A stretch of 64,000 nt of DNA from Leptospira weilii (GTDB taxonomy: Bacteria > Spirochaetota > Leptospiria > Leptospirales > Leptospiraceae): assembly GCF_006874765.1 (NCBI RefSeq), contig NZ_CP040841.1, positions 1 to 64,000 on the forward strand, in the 5' to 3' direction. The notes beneath the pieces were generated by a model. It was not told where the DNA came from. It saw only the letters and a list, made by a program, of their open reading frames with translations, and searched no databases. The translations under genes and the position numbers were made by a program. Shown here one piece after another: positions 58,242 to 64,000 of the stretch. The stretch's first letter is position 1. Every line of letters starts with the position of its first letter.

Positions 58242-58779
58242 ATAGAGGATTCCACGATCGAACGTTTCGCTTCTAAAGAAGCTTGATCCAAATCAATGTC
58301 ATTGTCACTCAAGAAAACAAACGTTACAGGTTGGCTGTATTGAATGGTTGCGTTCGAAACTTGAATCGATTTGAATACTACATTCTTAATTCCTAATGCG
58401 TTCAGAAGGGAATGAGTGAGTCCGATAGATTCTGTGTTTTCCCAAATTCTTCGTATCTCTTTTACCTGCTGAATCATCGTCTTGATTAAGGGGTTGGAAG
58501 GGGCCGCAAGTAATCCCGCTCCATACACAGCCGCCAGTAACGTGGTTTCGATCGTGATTGTCCAATCGTCTTGACCCGTTAGTTCTTTCACTGTTCCGGA
58601 TCCTCCGGGAATCGCTGTTAAAACGATTCTCTTCTCCTTCCGCAAGGTGAATTTTGTTCCGGAAGGGAATTCATAATCCGTTAGAATTCCTGGACTGATT
58701 ACAAGTCGATCAGTGTCCCCGGTAATGATCTCCGGAGGAATGTAACCTGCTGGTGCAATTGGCGGTGTTATTCCTCCGA

Positions 58780-58783
<4 letters not shown>
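58238..58783 (-). CDS. Tail protein (DUF6046-like)
   Basis: A 181-residue protein between tape measure and LysM genes. It contains FTLRKEKRIVLTAIPGGSGTVKELTGQDDWTITI and IRRIWENTESIGLTHSLLNALGIKNVVFKS, in line with DUF6046-type tail-completion proteins. It starts in an ATGA overlap with the tape-measure gene. Assignment is from position and general look. Confidence 0.65.
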
Positions 58784-61404
<2,621 letters not shown>

Positions 61405-61420
61405 GATTCCTCTCCTGTTC

Positions 61421-61639
61421 TTATTCCCCGTTAAACGCTCTGACGATTGCGCGGGCCATCGTATTGATTTCAATTTCCCGAATGTATTCCAATTCTGCGG
61501 CAAGTCGAATTTCGAATTGATCCCTTTCATCCCCGTCTTCTGGATATTCAAATTTCCGTCCAGGAAAATAGTGCATGGATAGAACTTCCAACGCACCAAT
61601 TCCTTGTCGAAGTTCGTGAAGACGATTGTTTATAGCTTT
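61421..61639 (-). CDS. Tail chaperone extension made by -1 frameshift
   Basis: This frame has no start of its own. After a -1 slip on A-AAA-AAG (61642 down to 61636) the reading continues with KAINNRLHELRQGIGALEV, then a helical, charged stretch (DQFEIRLAAELEYIREIEI) to a TAA at 61421-61423, 16 bases before the tape-measure ATG. The layout, a chaperone gene with a slippery site and an out-of-frame continuation just upstream of the tape measure, is the widely conserved G/GT arrangement of tailed phages. The fusion product would have about 206 residues. Confidence 0.78.
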   Translation of the reverse strand, partial: KAINNRLHELRQGIGALEVLSMHYFPGRKFEYPEDGDERDQFEIRLAAELEYIREIEINTMARAIVRAFNGE

Positions 61640-62040
61640 TTTGCGGTAACCTCTTTGATGGTAGCAGTCAACTCAAGAAGCTTATTACTGAGCGGGAGAA
61701 ATATCCCTGGAGAATCCTGCGCCCATTCGTTCAAAACTTCGATAGGAGGATACAAACAACACTGACCAACAAGCCGGTGAGCGACGTCGATTTGCTTTTC
61801 TTTTCTGGACTTTTCTAGTGTTTCTTCTACTTGAGTTTTGTTGGGAACTCGACAGATGATCTTTCTGTCTTCACCGACATCCAGCAAATGCAGCCCCCCT
61901 TTGCCAACGAAATGAAGTTTCATTTCCTCGATTTCGTTTTTGTGTTTAGAAAGAAAATCGTCATCGATAATTTTATAGGGGTTAGGAAGTTTCCCAACCG
62001 CTTCTTTGAGTGCCGGAATCGAGTCTACTAATTGATTCAT
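61630..62040 (-). CDS. Tail assembly chaperone (short form)
   Basis: A 136-residue soluble protein, in the place of the tail assembly chaperone (Mu gp41-type). Helical with a small beta part (KLHFVGKGGLHLLDVGEDRKIICRVPNK) and ending ATIKEVTAKKL. Normal termination is at TAA right after the slippery heptamer A-AAA-AAG, so most ribosomes give this form and a minority the extended form. Confidence 0.8.
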   Translation of the reverse strand: MNQLVDSIPALKEAVGKLPNPYKIIDDDFLSKHKNEIEEMKLHFVGKGGLHLLDVGEDRKIICRVPNKTQVEETLEKSRKEKQIDVAHRLVGQCCLYPPIEVLNEWAQDSPGIFLPLSNKLLELTATIKEVTAKKL

Positions 62041-62093
62041 ATTGTTTTCCTTATATTCTAAATTTAGAAACTCTTAAGTAGTTTTTTCTGTCT

Positions 62094-62528
62094 TTACGCA
62101 AACGTGATGACCGGAATCGAGAGAAGCGCCAGTTCCAACGGAACCGCGATCGCTCCCGAGTTTCCGGATTTGATATCCGCGTTGTATTTTGTGATTTTGA
62201 CCGCCGGAGCGATGTATTTGAAATCGGGTCGTCCTTCCGCTGTCAAAATCGCGGTGAGCGGCGCAGGCGGAAGTTTTTCAATCAGTCCGCCGTACGGTGC
62301 CGCGAGTAAAACCAAACGATCCAATTCCTCGAAATAGATTTCTGCGGACAGAGTTCGTTTGTAGTTCTTTGTGGTATATCCCACGACCTCGCCGGACTTT
62401 CCGTAGGTGAGTTCGATCTCGACGGCATGCTCGAATTTGAACGACGAAAAGTTCACCATGTCATAACCGAACAATTTAAACTCAAGGCCTGTGAAGCTAT
62501 AGTTTTCCTTTACTACTTCTAATGCCAT
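62094..62528 (-). CDS. Tail tube protein
   Basis: A 144-residue protein directly after the sheath gene, the fixed position of the contractile tail tube. It is beta-rich (FTGLEFKLFGYDMVNFSSFKFEHAVEIELTYGK) and of tube-typical length. It should form the hexameric inner tube surrounded by the sheath. The start has a good AGGAGA (62538-62533 on the minus strand). Confidence 0.82.
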   Translation of the reverse strand: MALEVVKENYSFTGLEFKLFGYDMVNFSSFKFEHAVEIELTYGKSGEVVGYTTKNYKRTLSAEIYFEELDRLVLLAAPYGGLIEKLPPAPLTAILTAEGRPDFKYIAPAVKITKYNADIKSGNSGAIAVPLELALLSIPVITFA

Positions 62529-62539
62529 TTTCTAATCTC

Positions 62540-64000
<1,461 letters not shown>

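Noticed and set aside
61405..61599. N-terminal 65 residues of the long tape-measure frame
   Set aside because: The strong ribosome site is at ATG 61404, and the upstream DNA is used in another frame by the chaperone extension.

Overview
The window looks like a piece of a Leptospira genome, most likely the small second chromosome of a pathogenic-clade species. The reasons are: the heme operon hemA-hemC/D-hemB-hemL-hemK-hemR-hemE-hemN-hemG with a HemR-type 'hem-box' in front of hemA; an aerotolerance (bat) operon ending in htpG; DUF1574, LRR and Kelch/MORN lipoprotein genes of leptospiral type; and a futalosine-pathway menaquinone gene. The exact species cannot be fixed by reading alone.

Layout. 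1-2.85 kb is a replication/partition cassette: parA, parB, a 374-bp repeat-bearing gap that is the best origin candidate, and a winged-helix replication-initiator-like gene. 2.9-5.4 kb encodes an 837-residue protein with two discoidin-like domains and eight 32-residue repeats resembling phage tail fibres. metF, mqnD and a HAD phosphatase follow. 8.6-21.2 kb is the heme pathway from glutamyl-tRNA to protoheme: one tightly overlapping plus-strand operon carrying its own two-component regulator HemKR, with ferrochelatase on the opposite strand behind a putative porin gene. 22.4-24.1 kb is a second, different parA-parB pair.

24.7-36 kb is a gene-poor, repeat-rich accessory stretch. It holds four copies plus one relic of a MITE-like element (terminal inverted repeat ACGTGAGTTCG, 5-7 bp AT-rich target duplications). 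One copy split a cyclic-nucleotide-binding gene and one sits directly in front of a gene. Also here are an acyltransferase, two short-chain dehydrogenases, a low-molecular-weight phosphatase, NDH-2, a VapBC pair and an AHSA1-like protein. 35.4-40.4 kb carries lipoproteins and a truncated LRR gene abutting a DUF1574 gene. 40.8-49.6 kb is the moxR-DUF58-batX-batA-batB-batC-batD-htpG operon, coupled by 4-bp start/stop overlaps from the DUF58 gene onward.

51.5-64 kb, all minus strand, is the tail module of a contractile-tailed (Mu/P2-like) prophage, running from sheath (cut by the window end) through tube, tail chaperones, tape measure, hub, spike and baseplate wedge to the tail fibre. The tail chaperone has a textbook A-AAA-AAG slippery site that would fuse it to a 72-codon extension. 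Between baseplate genes lies a small secreted protein resembling the 7(1) septoil knot family. No head, integrase or lysis genes are in view, so whether the phage is complete cannot be judged.
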